Notes: generated by a model from the sequence alone, not told the origin. Numbered from the stretch's first letter, positions 17,223-25,907 are shown. The stretch is 35,675 nucleotides of DNA from Enterococcus villorum (GCF_007990225.1 NZ_BJWF01000028.1:1-35675); one strand, 5' to 3'. Translations and numbers: made by a program.

Positions 17223-19868
17223 ATGACGGAAGAAAAAAATTTATCAACAAAATACAATCCACAAGAAGTTGAAGCTGGTCGTTATCAAAAATGGTTAGAT
17301 CAAGACTTATTCAAACCAAGTGGAGATAAGAAAGCAAAACCTTATTCCATTGTGATTCCACCACCAAATGTGACAGGAAAGCTTCATTTGGGACATGCTT
17401 GGGACACAACTTTACAAGACATGCTGATTCGTCAAAAACGTATGCAAGGTTTTGATACACTTTGGTTGCCTGGTATGGATCATGCCGGAATTGCAACACA
17501 AGCGAAAGTTGAAGAAAAACTGCGTCAGCAAGGTATTTCACGCTATGATTTAGGCCGAGAAAAATTTGTTGATCAAGTTTGGGAATGGAAAGAAGAGTAT
17601 GCAAGTCATATTCGTGAGCAATGGGCAAAGATGGGCTTATCTTTAGACTACAGCCGTGAACGTTTTACTTTAGATGAAGGTTTGTCAGAAGCTGTTCGTA
17701 AAGTATTTGTTACACTTTATGAAAAAGGTTTGATTTATCGCGGAGAATATATCATTAACTGGGATCCTCAAGCTCGTACAGCTTTATCAGATATTGAAGT
17801 AAATCATAAAGACATCGAAGGCGCATTTTATCATATGAGTTATGAACTCGCTGATGGTTCTGGTGTGGTTGAGATCGCAACTACTCGTCCAGAGACGATG
17901 CTTGGTGATACAGCAATTGCAGTCCATCCAGAAGACGAGCGCTATCAGGCATTAATTGGTAAAACCGTCATTTTACCTTTAGTCAATAAAGAAATTCCGA
18001 TTGTTGCAGATGAATATGTCGACATGGAATTTGGGACAGGCGTTGTAAAGATTACACCTGCTCATGACCCAAATGACTTTGAGGTCGGCAATCGCCATGA
18101 TTTACCACGAGTAAATGTGATGAACGAAGATGGCACAATGAACGATTTAGCTGGTCAATACGCTGGTATGGATCGCTTTGAAGCTCGTAAAGCTATCGTT
18201 TCTGATTTAAAAGAAATCGGTAGACTCATCAAAATCGAAAAAATGGTGCACAGTGTGGGCCATTCAGAACGTACAGGTGTAGTTGTGGAACCTCGTCTAT
18301 CAACACAATGGTTTGTTAAAATGGCACCGCTCGCTGAAAAAGCCATTCAAAATCAAGAGACGTCTGATGCCGTGGAATTTTTCCCACCACGCTTCAATCA
18401 AACGTTCTTACGTTGGATGGAAAATGTCCATGACTGGGTCATTTCTCGTCAACTATGGTGGGGTCATCAAATCCCTGCTTGGTACCATAAAGAAACTGGC
18501 GAAATGTATGTAGGAATGGAAGCACCAGAAAATAGCGAAGACTGGTTACAAGATCCAGATGTATTGGATACTTGGTTCAGTTCTGCTTTATGGCCTTTTT
18601 CAACAATGGGCTGGCCTGATACAGATAGCGAAGACTTTAAACGATACTTCCCTACAAGCACGTTAGTAACAGGCTATGACATCATCTTTTTCTGGGTAAG
18701 CCGAATGATCTTCCAAAGCTTAGAGTTTACCGAACGCCGTCCTTTTGAAAACGTCTTGATCCATGGCTTGATTCGGGATGAACAAGGACGGAAAATGAGT
18801 AAATCTCTTGGAAACGGGATTGATCCAATGGAAGTCATTGAAAAATACGGGGCAGATGCTTTGCGTTGGTTCTTATCCAATGGGTCTGCTCCTGGACAAG
18901 ATGTACGCTTTAGTTATGAAAAAATGGATGCTTCATGGAATTTCATTAATAAAATTTGGAATGCCTCTCGTTTTGTTCTCATGAATGTTGAAGGAATGAC
19001 TGTTGAAACTATTGATTTAACAGGTGAAAAAACAGTTGCGGATCGCTGGATCTTAACTCGCCTCAATGAAACAATTACGAAAGTCACCGAGTTATTTGAT
19101 CATTTTGAATTTGGCGAAGCGGGACGCCAACTATATAACTTTATATGGGATGACTTTTGTGACTGGTATATTGAAATGAGTAAAGAAATCTTATACGGTG
19201 ATGATGCGGCTTCAAAACAAACGACTAAAAGTATTTTGGTGCACACATTAGATCAGATTTTACGTTTATTGCATCCAATCATGCCGTTTGTAACCGAAGA
19301 AATCTGGCAACATCTTCCACATCAAGGAGAATCTTTAGTTGTGGCTGATTATCCAGTGGTTCATCCAGAATATGATGATGAAACAGCTTCTAAAGGAATG
19401 GAAGTCTTAAAAGAACTAATTCGTTCCGTCCGTAATATTCGTTCTGAAGTGAATACACCGTTATCAAAACCAATAACTTTATTGATTAAAACCAACGATC
19501 CTAAAATCGGTCAGTTCTTAACGGAAAACATAAGCTACATTGAACGTTTCTGTAATCCAGAAGAATTAACGATTTCAAGTGATATCGTGGCACCTGATTT
19601 AGCTATGTCTGCTGTTTTAACAGGGGCAGAGATTTTCTTACCATTAGCAGGGTTAATTAATATTGAAGAAGAAATCCAACGTTTAGAAAAAGAATTGGCA
19701 AAATGGACTGAAGAAGTTAAACGTGTGCAAGGAAAGTTAGGCAATGAACGCTTTGTAGCTAATGCGCCAGCAGAAGTTGTTGAAGCAGAGCGCACAAAAG
19801 AAAAAGACTATTTAGATAAACAAACAGCTGTTAAAGAGCGTATCCGTAGCTTAAGAACAATCCAATAG
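17223..19868 (+). CDS. valS: Valyl-tRNA synthetase
   Basis: A class I synthetase that charges tRNA-Val and edits mis-activated threonine. [14 protein letters not shown] holds the HIGH-type motif HLGH (55-58) and KMSKS lies at 524-528. The CP1 editing domain ([17 protein letters not shown]) sits between them. The C terminus ends in the tRNA-binding coiled coil ([14 protein letters not shown] onward). The ATG 17223 follows AAGGAGGG; an upstream in-frame extension would start inside the T-box and is rejected. Length 881 aa is normal. valS followed by folC is a conserved order in Bacilli. Confidence 0.98.
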   Translation: MTEEKNLSTKYNPQEVEAGRYQKWLDQDLFKPSGDKKAKPYSIVIPPPNVTGKLHLGHAWDTTLQDMLIRQKRMQGFDTLWLPGMDHAGIATQAKVEEKLRQQGISRYDLGREKFVDQVWEWKEEYASHIREQWAKMGLSLDYSRERFTLDEGLSEAVRKVFVTLYEKGLIYRGEYIINWDPQARTALSDIEVNHKDIEGAFYHMSYELADGSGVVEIATTRPETMLGDTAIAVHPEDERYQALIGKTVILPLVNKEIPIVADEYVDMEFGTGVVKITPAHDPNDFEVGNRHDLPRVNVMNEDGTMNDLAGQYAGMDRFEARKAIVSDLKEIGRLIKIEKMVHSVGHSERTGVVVEPRLSTQWFVKMAPLAEKAIQNQETSDAVEFFPPRFNQTFLRWMENVHDWVISRQLWWGHQIPAWYHKETGEMYVGMEAPENSEDWLQDPDVLDTWFSSALWPFSTMGWPDTDSEDFKRYFPTSTLVTGYDIIFFWVSRMIFQSLEFTERRPFENVLIHGLIRDEQGRKMSKSLGNGIDPMEVIEKYGADALRWFLSNGSAPGQDVRFSYEKMDASWNFINKIWNASRFVLMNVEGMTVETIDLTGEKTVADRWILTRLNETITKVTELFDHFEFGEAGRQLYNFIWDDFCDWYIEMSKEILYGDDAASKQTTKSILVHTLDQILRLLHPIMPFVTEEIWQHLPHQGESLVVADYPVVHPEYDDETASKGMEVLKELIRSVRNIRSEVNTPLSKPITLLIKTNDPKIGQFLTENISYIERFCNPEELTISSDIVAPDLAMSAVLTGAEIFLPLAGLINIEEEIQRLEKELAKWTEEVKRVQGKLGNERFVANAPAEVVEAERTKEKDYLDKQTAVKERIRSLRTIQ

Positions 19869-19890
19869 TAAAAAATAAATGAAATAAAAC

Positions 19891-19928
19891 AAAAGAGGCA
19901 AATAAACGAAAGTGGATTTGCCTCTTTT
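19891..19928 (+). terminator. Terminator of valS
   Basis: AAAAGAGGCAAAT (19891-19903) pairs with ATTTGCCTCTTTT (19916-19928), followed by more T. Confidence 0.92.
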
Positions 19929-20276
19929 TCTTTTGCCAATCAAAAAAGTAGAGGAAAAGAGATTGCTTTATTGTGAGACGGATAGAATTTTCATTTTAGA
20001 ATGCTTGGAGACTATTATAAACTTATCCTCACTTAGCTAAACCTAATTTTTTAAGCTGGAAATGGAAGCTTTTTGGGAAAAGAGTAGACGTGAGGGTATA
20101 TTTCTTTGCTCACAGAGATTTCTCTTATTAACCAAATCCCCCATAGTTCCTACAGTTTTGTTTATTTGAAGGCAGCAAATCCCATAAAATGTTGTCTTAG
20201 TCCTTTAAAGGATGAGCGCCTTTTGCCTATCTAAGTTAAAAAGACTATGTCTTTTTCTACTATTGCACTTTCTTTT
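19929..20276. other. Intergenic stretch between valS and folC
   Basis: I see no gene. It holds a perfect 12-base palindrome TCCTTTAAAGGA (20201-20212) and a hairpin AAAAAGAC-TAT-GTCTTTTT (20238-20256), which could act as a weak terminator before the folC promoter. Confidence 0.4.
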
Positions 20277-20285
20277 TGCTATAAT
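20277..20285 (+). promoter_or_regulatory. Extended -10 promoter of folC
   Basis: TGCTATAAT, a perfect extended -10 element 24 bases before the start codon. The -35 is weak. Confidence 0.7.
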
Positions 20286-20308
20286 AAAAGTGAAATGGGG
20301 GAACGTTG

Positions 20309-21622
20309 ATGAAAATTGAGGAAGCAATTACTTGGATTCATAGCCGCTTGCCATTTGGTTCACGTCCAGGATTGGATCGAGTGGAAGCATTACTAGAAGT
20401 AGTGGGGCATCCTGAAAGACAAGTAAAAACGATTCATATTGCAGGAACAAATGGGAAAGGTTCTACAGTGACTTATCTTAGATGCCTGTTGGAAGAAGCA
20501 GGGTTAACTGTTGGTACATTTACCTCACCATACATTGAATCATTTAATGAACGAATTTCAATTAATGGTCAAAAGATACCTGATAAAGAATTGATCAAGC
20601 TCGTTCAAAAATATCAGCCTCTTGTGGAACAATTGGATCAATTTGAAGCAGTTGCTGGAATCACAGAATTTGAAACCTTGACCGCAATGGCCTTTGATTA
20701 TTTTTTGTGTCAAAAAGTAGATGTAGCAATTATTGAAGTGGGTCTAGGTGGCTTATTGGATTCAACGAATGTTGCGGTCCCCATGCTAACGGGTATCACA
20801 ACAATTGGCTTAGATCATACAGATATTTTGGGAGATACTATTGAAGAGATTGCTGCGCAAAAAGCTGGTATTATCAAACGAGGCGTGCCAGTTGTTACTG
20901 GGAATATCGAAACACCTGCTTTAGAAGTGATTAAAAAACAAGCAAAATTAAAAAACGCACCTATCTATTCTTTAAAAGAGAACTATATGATTACTTACCA
21001 ACGCCCTGCTGATAAATGGGGGGAAGTGTTTACTTTTCATAATGAAACCGGTAAAATGACTCACCTTAGCACCGCAATGATTGGTCAACACCAAGTAGAA
21101 AACGCAGGGATGGCTATTGAATTGTACCAAATATACTGTAAGATTGAAGAGCTTCCTTTTAGAGAAAAGGATATTAAAAAGGCATTGAAAAAGGCACAGT
21201 GGCCTGGTCGGATGGAAAAAATAAGTGAAGAACCCTTGGTCATTTTAGATGGAGCTCATAATACACACGCAGTAAAAAGATTAGTACAAAATTTAAAAAA
21301 AGAGTTCCAAGGTTATCAAATCAATCTTTTATTCTCCGCCTTAAAAACCAAAGACGTGGAAAGTATGTTAAGTCAATTAAAAGAAGTGCCCAATGTCCAT
21401 ATTTATTTAACCACATTTGAATCTCCCAAAGCGATAGATTTGAGCTCTTTTACGGATTTAGTAGATGAAAACCTTTCGATTGTCTCCTTATGGCAATTCG
21501 GTTTAGCAGAAATATTGGAAAAAATGACAGATGAAGATGTCTTAGTGGTTACTGGGTCACTCTACTTTATTTCTGAAGTACGTACATTATTATTACAATT
21601 AGGAGGAAAACATGAATTATAA
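20309..21622 (+). CDS. folC: Folylpolyglutamate synthase / dihydrofolate synthase
   Basis: Adds glutamate to dihydropteroate and to folates, which keeps folate in the cell and activates it for one-carbon enzymes. The Mur-ligase-like ATP loop GTNGKGST lies at 46-53. The later LGLDHTDILGDTIEEIAAQKAGI and the C-terminal ILDGAHNTHAV are typical. The ATG 20309 is taken, six bases after GGGGGA, although a TTG immediately precedes it. Length 437 aa. Its last 11 bases overlap the next HAD gene, whose ribosome site AGGAGG lies inside folC. Confidence 0.95.
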   Translation: MKIEEAITWIHSRLPFGSRPGLDRVEALLEVVGHPERQVKTIHIAGTNGKGSTVTYLRCLLEEAGLTVGTFTSPYIESFNERISINGQKIPDKELIKLVQKYQPLVEQLDQFEAVAGITEFETLTAMAFDYFLCQKVDVAIIEVGLGGLLDSTNVAVPMLTGITTIGLDHTDILGDTIEEIAAQKAGIIKRGVPVVTGNIETPALEVIKKQAKLKNAPIYSLKENYMITYQRPADKWGEVFTFHNETGKMTHLSTAMIGQHQVENAGMAIELYQIYCKIEELPFREKDIKKALKKAQWPGRMEKISEEPLVILDGAHNTHAVKRLVQNLKKEFQGYQINLLFSALKTKDVESMLSQLKEVPNVHIYLTTFESPKAIDLSSFTDLVDENLSIVSLWQFGLAEILEKMTDEDVLVVTGSLYFISEVRTLLLQLGGKHEL

Positions 21623-22268
21623 ATCAGTCATTTTTGATATGGATGGGCTATTGTTCGATACTGAAATTGTTTATTATGAAGCATCTCAAGCAGTAGCTGA
21701 TCGAATGGGTTTCCCTTATGACAAAGAATTATATCTAAAATTTTTAGGTGTATCTGATGAAGAAGTTTGGGCCAATTACCATCAAATTTTTGCAGAATTT
21801 GGAAAAAATAATGTTCAAAAATTTATAGACGATGCTTATGAAGAAACAATCAGACGCTTTTCTTTAGGTGAGGTTCAATTAAAGCCGGGAGTGTTAGAAT
21901 TATTAGACTTTTTAGAAGAGCAACAAATACCCAAAGTCGTAGCTTCTAGTAATCAGCGACATATTATTGAGCTATTACTAGAAAAGAAACAACTTTCTAG
22001 TTATTTTGACACGATTGTTTCAGCAGAAAATGTCCAGCGAGCAAAACCAGATCCAGAAATATTTTTATTAGCTCATCGATATTTGGGAACAGAAAAACAT
22101 GAAACATTGGTTTTAGAAGATTCACAAAATGGGATACTTGCGGCTTCAAGTGCAGAGATCCCAGTGGTCATGATCCCAGATTTATTGCTTCCTTCAGATA
22201 AATTAAAAGAAAAAACAGTAGCAGTCTTCTCTTCTTTACATGAAGTCCCAGAATTTCTAAAAAAATAA
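21612..22268 (+). CDS. HAD family hydrolase (beta-phosphoglucomutase-like)
   Basis: A HAD superfamily enzyme of the group with a small helical cap. Motif I is DMDGLLFDTE (Asp9, Asp11), motif II is VASSN, motif III lies in AKPDPE and motif IV is LVLEDSQNGILAA. This resembles phosphatases and mutases acting on small phosphosugars. Length 218 aa. It overlaps folC by 11 bases and is probably translationally coupled to it. The exact substrate is unknown. Confidence 0.92.
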   Translation: MNYKSVIFDMDGLLFDTEIVYYEASQAVADRMGFPYDKELYLKFLGVSDEEVWANYHQIFAEFGKNNVQKFIDDAYEETIRRFSLGEVQLKPGVLELLDFLEEQQIPKVVASSNQRHIIELLLEKKQLSSYFDTIVSAENVQRAKPDPEIFLLAHRYLGTEKHETLVLEDSQNGILAASSAEIPVVMIPDLLLPSDKLKEKTVAVFSSLHEVPEFLKK

Positions 22269-22275
22269 AAAATAG

Positions 22276-22320
22276 TTCCCCCTTTTTTCGTATCTTATAG
22301 TGAAGAGAAAAAAGGGGGAA
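22276..22320 (+). promoter_or_regulatory. radC: Hairpin that sequesters the radC ribosome site
   Basis: A perfect 14-bp inverted repeat, TTCCCCCTTTTTTC (22276-22289) and GAAAAAAGGGGGAA (22307-22320), with a 17-base loop. Its right arm contains GGGGG, the only ribosome site of radC, six bases before the ATG. No T-run follows, so it is not an ordinary terminator. In a read-through transcript from folC the ribosome site would be paired. Confidence 0.75.
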
Positions 22321-22324
22321 TTTC

Positions 22325-23017
22325 ATGGAAAAAAGCTTGTTGGCTGCTGTGCCAGCGACTTCATTGCCTAGAGAAAGGATGCTACTTTATGGCGAAGAAG
22401 CATTATCAGACCAAGAGTTATTGGCTATTTTATTACGCACAGGACAGCACCCACATAATGTTTTAGAAATTGCCGGTCATTTGCTGAAAACATTTGGCGG
22501 ATTGGCTCTTTTAAGACAAGCAACACTAACTGAATTAGAGGAAATACGAGGAATTGGGCGTGTCAAAGCACTCGAAATCAAAGCGTTAGTCGAATTAGGT
22601 AGAAGGATTCAAACAGAACACGTGGCAGTAAAATCTCAGATCCATGCAAGTTATGAATTAGCAAAAGAATTGATCCTGGAATTAAAAGATTATAAACAAG
22701 AACACTTGATTTGTATTTATCTAGACACAAAAAATCAAGTGCTATTGAAAAAAACATTGTTTATTGGTTCGTTGGACCAAACAATTGCGCACCCAAGAGA
22801 AGTCTTTCATTACGCTGTACGTTATTCCGCTGCACGTATCATTTTGGTTCATAATCATCCTTCTGGAAATGTGATCCCCTCTAAACAAGATTTACTATTT
22901 ACTAAAAGAGTGCAAAAATGTGGAGAAATGATGGGTATTGATGTATTAGACCATTTAATCATTGGTAATAAACAATATTTTAGCCTTAGAGAGGAGGGAT
23001 TAATGGAAGAAGAATAG
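22325..23017 (+). CDS. radC: RadC family protein (JAB/MPN domain)
   Basis: The RadC/UPF0758 family was named after an E. coli repair locus, but its cellular role is unsettled. The N-terminal helix-hairpin-helix-like region includes LRQATLTELEEIRGIGRVKA (about 62-81). The C-terminal JAMM metal site is HNHPSGNVIPSKQD (His176, His178, Asp189). Length 230 aa is normal. The start ATG 22325 follows GGGGGAATTTC, a ribosome site locked in the hairpin at 22276-22320. Confidence 0.95.
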   Translation: MEKSLLAAVPATSLPRERMLLYGEEALSDQELLAILLRTGQHPHNVLEIAGHLLKTFGGLALLRQATLTELEEIRGIGRVKALEIKALVELGRRIQTEHVAVKSQIHASYELAKELILELKDYKQEHLICIYLDTKNQVLLKKTLFIGSLDQTIAHPREVFHYAVRYSAARIILVHNHPSGNVIPSKQDLLFTKRVQKCGEMMGIDVLDHLIIGNKQYFSLREEGLMEEE

Positions 23018-23050
23018 GCATAAAATAGAGAAATAGATGAAGTAGCTTTC

Positions 23051-23079
23051 TTGCAAAAAAAAAGAACCAAGTGTACAAT
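23051..23079 (+). promoter_or_regulatory. Promoter of the cold-shock gene
   Basis: -35 TTGCAA (23051-23056), exactly 17 bases (A-rich) and -10 TACAAT (23074-23079). It gives a leader of about 104 nt. Confidence 0.75.
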
Positions 23080-23161
23080 TATATTGTAATTTTGTTTGGG
23101 AATAGAAGTTGAAACATCTGTTGCACCTCTATCGTACGCGAGCAATGTTACAATCAATTAA

Positions 23162-23181
23162 GTGCTTCGGCACGAGGAGGG
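23162..23181 (+). other. UUCG hairpin directly before the csp ribosome site
   Basis: GTGC-TTCG-GCAC is a short stem with a very stable C(UUCG)G tetraloop. GAGGAGGG follows at once at 23174-23181. A CACCTC element upstream (about 23123-23128) could instead pair with the GAGG, so two leader states are possible, as in other csp leaders. The switch is inference. Confidence 0.5.
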
Positions 23182-23189
23182 TATTATTA

Positions 23190-23390
23190 ATGGAAAACGG
23201 AACAGTTAAATGGTTCAACGCTGAAAAAGGATTTGGTTTTATTTCACGTGAAGACGGAAGCGATGTTTTTGTTCACTTTTCAGCTATCCAAGGTGACGGA
23301 TTCAAAACTTTAGAAGAAGGTCAAGCAGTGACTTTTGACGTTGAAGAATCAGATCGTGGCCCACAAGCTGCTAATGTTGAAAAAGCTTAA
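23190..23390 (+). CDS. Cold-shock protein (CspA family)
   Basis: A 66-aa single cold-shock domain that binds single-stranded RNA and DNA and melts RNA structure. RNP1 is KGFGFIS (13-19) and RNP2 is VFVHFSAI (26-33). The ATG 23190 follows GAGGAGGG; a longer in-frame start upstream lies in the leader and is rejected. The long structured leader and an inducible promoter fit a csp gene. Which paralogue it is cannot be told from sequence. Confidence 0.96.
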   Translation: MENGTVKWFNAEKGFGFISREDGSDVFVHFSAIQGDGFKTLEEGQAVTFDVEESDRGPQAANVEKA

Positions 23391-23495
23391 GCGTAACGAA
23401 TAAACTAAATAAGTGTTGTTCACCTATTTAATGATTAGGTAAAGACGAGTACCAATTAAAGTGTATTTGTCTCATTCCTATTGGAACGTAAAACG

Positions 23496-23545
23496 AATCC
23501 TTTGTGAGTGGCAGGATCATTTATCCATGCTTCTTGCAAAGGATT
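23496..23545 (+). other. Two-tier hairpin downstream of csp
   Basis: An outer stem AATCCTTTG (23496-23504) / CAAAGGATT (23537-23545) encloses an inner stem GCA-GGAT / ATCC-a-TGC. No T-run follows. It could be the 3' end structure of the csp transcript or part of a small RNA. Confidence 0.5.
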
Positions 23546-24171
23546 TATTTGTCCTTATAAAAAAGTGAAGTGATTGCAATTAAAAATTTTTTATGAGCAA
23601 CACTCTATTTTATAGATATTCATCATAATGATATTATTTTTATCTACCTATAAAACAAGTGGAAAAAGATATTTGTCTTTATAATCTTATTCTAAGGTAA
23701 AGAGTAGGCACATTTTTATATATGGAACTGAAAAATAAAAGTAAATAATATTTATTTTTTCAATAGGCTAGAACAAAAAGTTCTAGAATAAGAGAAAGAA
23801 AAATTTTTGGTCAATAGACATGGGAAGTTAAGATGTTTCAATCGATAAAATCTGGTTTGAAATAATGAATAAAAAAGATAAATTGATTTATTTCTGTTAA
23901 ATAAAAAACATATATTTATTCTATTTGCTTTAAAAAATTTTTCAAAATGAACTTTGAATAATTGTTGATTCTAACAAAATAACAATATTTTTCTTTTTGA
24001 TAATTTTTAATGTTTAGATTAAAAATAAAAAAGTAATTTTGTTAATTAAAAAAAATTAAAATAACTGATGTTTCTGTATAGGTAGACGTAGTTTAAATTT
24101 ATTATTATATAGTTAATATTTGATTAAAAAATATAAATTATTTATAATATATAACAAATAAGTTGGATCAA
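23546..24171. other. Very AT-rich stretch without genes
   Basis: I see no coding region. It contains stop codons in all frames and a small perfect hairpin CTAGAAC-AAAAA-GTTCTAG (about 23768-23786). It looks like eroded accessory DNA. Confidence 0.5.
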
Positions 24172-24321
24172 ATGTATTTCCTCGTTAGAAATAGAGCAAA
24201 TACAATAAATGAACCAGTTGAATATTGTGAATGTTTATCAAATGGTAAATCTTTTAAGGTGATATTAGACATAACAACGATTGTTTGGGAATTATTCAAT
24301 AAAAGACAGCGTACGATCTAG
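24172..24321 (+). CDS. Small open frame of 49 codons, unrecognised
   Basis: An ATG frame ending at TAG 24319-24321. The protein (opening MYFLVRNRANTINEPVEYC, ending VWELFNKRQRTI) is much less AT-driven than its surroundings and looks like real or formerly real coding sequence. There is no good ribosome site (only TTGGA), so it may be a fragment of a larger lost gene. It ends eight bases before the IS200/IS605-like end. Confidence 0.3.
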   Translation: MYFLVRNRANTINEPVEYCECLSNGKSFKVILDITTIVWELFNKRQRTI

Positions 24322-24328
24322 CACCAAA

Positions 24329-24386
24329 GAATCCCACCTCCATTCTGTAGAAATGAGGCTTGCGACTTAAGTCGTGGGAGTGTCAA
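24329..24386 (+). mobile_element. Right end of an IS200/IS605-type (TnpB) element, possible omega-RNA 3' end
   Basis: GAATCCCAC at 24329 and GTCGTGGGAGTGTCAA ending at 24386 match the usual right-end pattern of tnpB-carrying IS200/IS605 elements (GAATCCC, then hairpins, then GGGAGTGTCAA). The outer stem TCCCAC (24332-24337) / GTGGGA (24374-24379) encloses a smaller stem (CATT / AATG with CCT / AGG) and the palindrome CGACTTAAGTCG (24363-24374). In complete elements this is also the 3' end of the omega RNA that guides TnpB. No tnpA or tnpB remains nearby, so it is a relic. The match is to a remembered pattern, not a search. Confidence 0.6.
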
Positions 24387-24431
24387 TTGGGTATTAGCAG
24401 ATAGTCCAAGCAATTAAGGAGGGGAAAAAGA

Positions 24432-24707
24432 ATGAAGAAAAAACTCATATTTATTGGTCTATGCTTATTGATTTTCAGTTTTACTCCTACTACTGCATTA
24501 GCTGATCAAAAAGGTTCACGTGTAGTAATTGAATTTAAAAATGATTATTCTCCTGAATCATCTAATCTTTCTGAAAGCACCAAGACATTACTACAAAGTT
24601 ATCCTAAGACCAATGATTTTATGAATGACCGTTGGTTTTTATATGGTTTAGTCTTCGTTCTTTTAACAATTATCATTAAAAGAAAAAACAACCGACATGA
24701 AAAATAG
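24432..24707 (+). CDS. Small secreted protein with a variant sortase motif (WxL-locus type)
   Basis: A 91-aa precursor with an N-terminal signal peptide (about 1-24, cleavage after TALA), a short charged ectodomain, YPKTND at 57-62, a hydrophobic segment (about 68-82) and a basic tail KRKNNRHEK. This is the layout of the very small LPxTG-type proteins that open WxL cell-surface gene clusters in enterococci. The sortase motif has Tyr in place of the usual Leu, so anchoring may be weak or lost. The ATG follows AAGGAGGGG. The next gene starts inside its last codons but is broken by stops. Confidence 0.65.
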   Translation: MKKKLIFIGLCLLIFSFTPTTALADQKGSRVVIEFKNDYSPESSNLSESTKTLLQSYPKTNDFMNDRWFLYGLVFVLLTIIIKRKNNRHEK

Positions 24708-24990
24708 TGTGAAATATTTCTTTTATTTAGTGTTTCTAGTAACATCTATTACCGTCTTCATTCCAGAAAATATTTTAGTCTAGAAAAAAGTATAATGGGT
24801 AACACAGGGCATAGGTACGTTCTAACAATCTGATCTTACGAAAGAAGACAGTAAACCCATAACAAACAATTCACTAAAAATTTGTTTTTCAAATTTGAAT
24901 AAAAAATATGAACTATTTGATTACCATGTTATTTTTGATAATAATTTGAATGATCTAATGATTAAGAATTTACAGAGAACCAGCACTTGA
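24697..24990 (+). pseudogene. Decayed secreted-protein gene downstream of the small surface protein
   Basis: The frame starts at ATG 24697, overlapping the previous gene by 11 bases. It encodes a signal-peptide-like start (MKNSVKYFFYLVFLVTSIT) and stops at 24781. In the same frame, after two more stops (24793 and 24823), a coding-like segment runs from 24826 to 24990 (for example YELFDYHVIFDNNLNDLMIK). I infer one gene inactivated by nonsense changes. In intact WxL clusters a WxL or DUF916 protein would sit here, but the segment is too short to assign. Confidence 0.5.
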
Positions 24991-25154
24991 AAAAATAAAA
25001 TTATGATCGTTTCTTGGAATAACGTAATTGTTTAGTACGCACTGTCTGAGGATCTGTTAAGTCTGTACGCATTAAGTTGCAAGTTTTCAGTAAGGATGCT
25101 ACATTTTAGGTGCGCTAAGACTAATAGTGGTGCGTTCAATAGAGTTAGTAATAA

Positions 25155-25189
25155 AAGAGCCAGACCCCCGGCAAAAAGGTCTGGCTCTT
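25155..25189. terminator. Strong hairpin, probably a terminator
   Basis: AAGAGCCAGACC (25155-25166) pairs perfectly with GGTCTGGCTCTT (25178-25189). The T-run is short on the plus side and somewhat better on the minus side (CTCTTTTATT). Probably the end of the decayed surface-protein locus. Confidence 0.7.
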
Positions 25190-25377
25190 CTTACGTCAAA
25201 AAAGTATCGCATAAAAAAATATAAAAGTGGGTGCTCTTTTTTGTTAACTCAAATAAATCATTTGGGTGTAATCGTCTAGCCTTTTGATCTACTGCAGCTA
25301 AAGAATGTTGAGACAGGTTGAAAAATTTTGTATTTTCGATATCCTTATTTTAAAGTAAAAGTGAGAGGATAGATGAA

Positions 25378-25443
25378 ATGAATATATATTTTACGTGGGG
25401 ATACACAAATAAAATAATTAACGAACTAATAGAAAGGAGATGA
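25378..25443 (+). CDS. Possible 21-codon leader frame before the GNAT gene
   Basis: ATG 25378 to TGA 25441-25443 encodes MNIYFTWGYTNKIINELIER plus one Arg. GAGAGG lies 11 bases upstream. The frame stops within a second ribosome-site-like AAAGGAG, 32 bases before the acetyltransferase. It could be a leader peptide, a scrap of an older gene or chance. Confidence 0.2.
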   Translation: MNIYFTWGYTNKIINELIERR

Positions 25444-25475
25444 TATAAAGTAATACGAAATAGAGGAGAATTAAT

Positions 25476-25907
25476 ATGTTAAATAAAAAAAATATCACTC
25501 AAAATGATTATAAATTAATTTTAAAAATTTGGGAGAAATCCGTAAAGGCAACCCATCATTTTTTGTCTGTAGAGGATTTTAATTTTTATAAAAAAATTAT
25601 TCCAGAGAATTTAGATTATGTTAATCTATATTTATGGGTAGATGATGATAAAGTGATCGGATTTAGCGGGATAAACAATGATGAATTGGTTATGTTATTT
25701 CTTGATCCTGAATTCATAGGTAAGGGATATGGTAATAAAATATTGCTTAATTTGGTTGAAACTGAAAACATTAAAAGAATGGATGTTAATACTCAAAATG
25801 AGCATGCGAAAAAGTTTTATTTAGATCATGGATTTGAAATTGATTCAGAAAGTAAAATAGATGGTTTTGGTAAACCATATCCTATAGCTCATTTAATCAA
25901 GAAATAA
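25476..25907 (+). CDS. GNAT family N-acetyltransferase (YjaB-like)
   Basis: A 143-aa acetyl-CoA-dependent N-acetyltransferase. The order of motifs resembles E. coli YjaB: IWEKSVKATHHFLS near the N terminus (about 18-31), the acetyl-CoA loop FIGKGYGNKIL (about 79-89), then VNTQNEHAKKFYLDHGF and the C-terminal DGFGKPYPIAHLIK. The substrate is unknown. The ATG follows AGAGGAGA. A possible promoter (TTGAAA, 16 bases, TATCCT) lies near 25319-25346. It stands in eroded accessory DNA and is more AT-rich than the core genes, which suits a gene acquired by transfer. Confidence 0.9.
   Translation: MLNKKNITQNDYKLILKIWEKSVKATHHFLSVEDFNFYKKIIPENLDYVNLYLWVDDDKVIGFSGINNDELVMLFLDPEFIGKGYGNKILLNLVETENIKRMDVNTQNEHAKKFYLDHGFEIDSESKIDGFGKPYPIAHLIKK

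Noticed and set aside
24221-24238. TTGTGAATGTTTATCAAA as a Rex box
   Set aside because: The right half does not match (no TCACAA), and there is no promoter or suitable gene.
25190-25345. Minus-strand coding-like stretch (containing KARRLHPNDLFEL)
   Set aside because: Short, without start or ribosome site, and no family recognised; too little to call a pseudogene.
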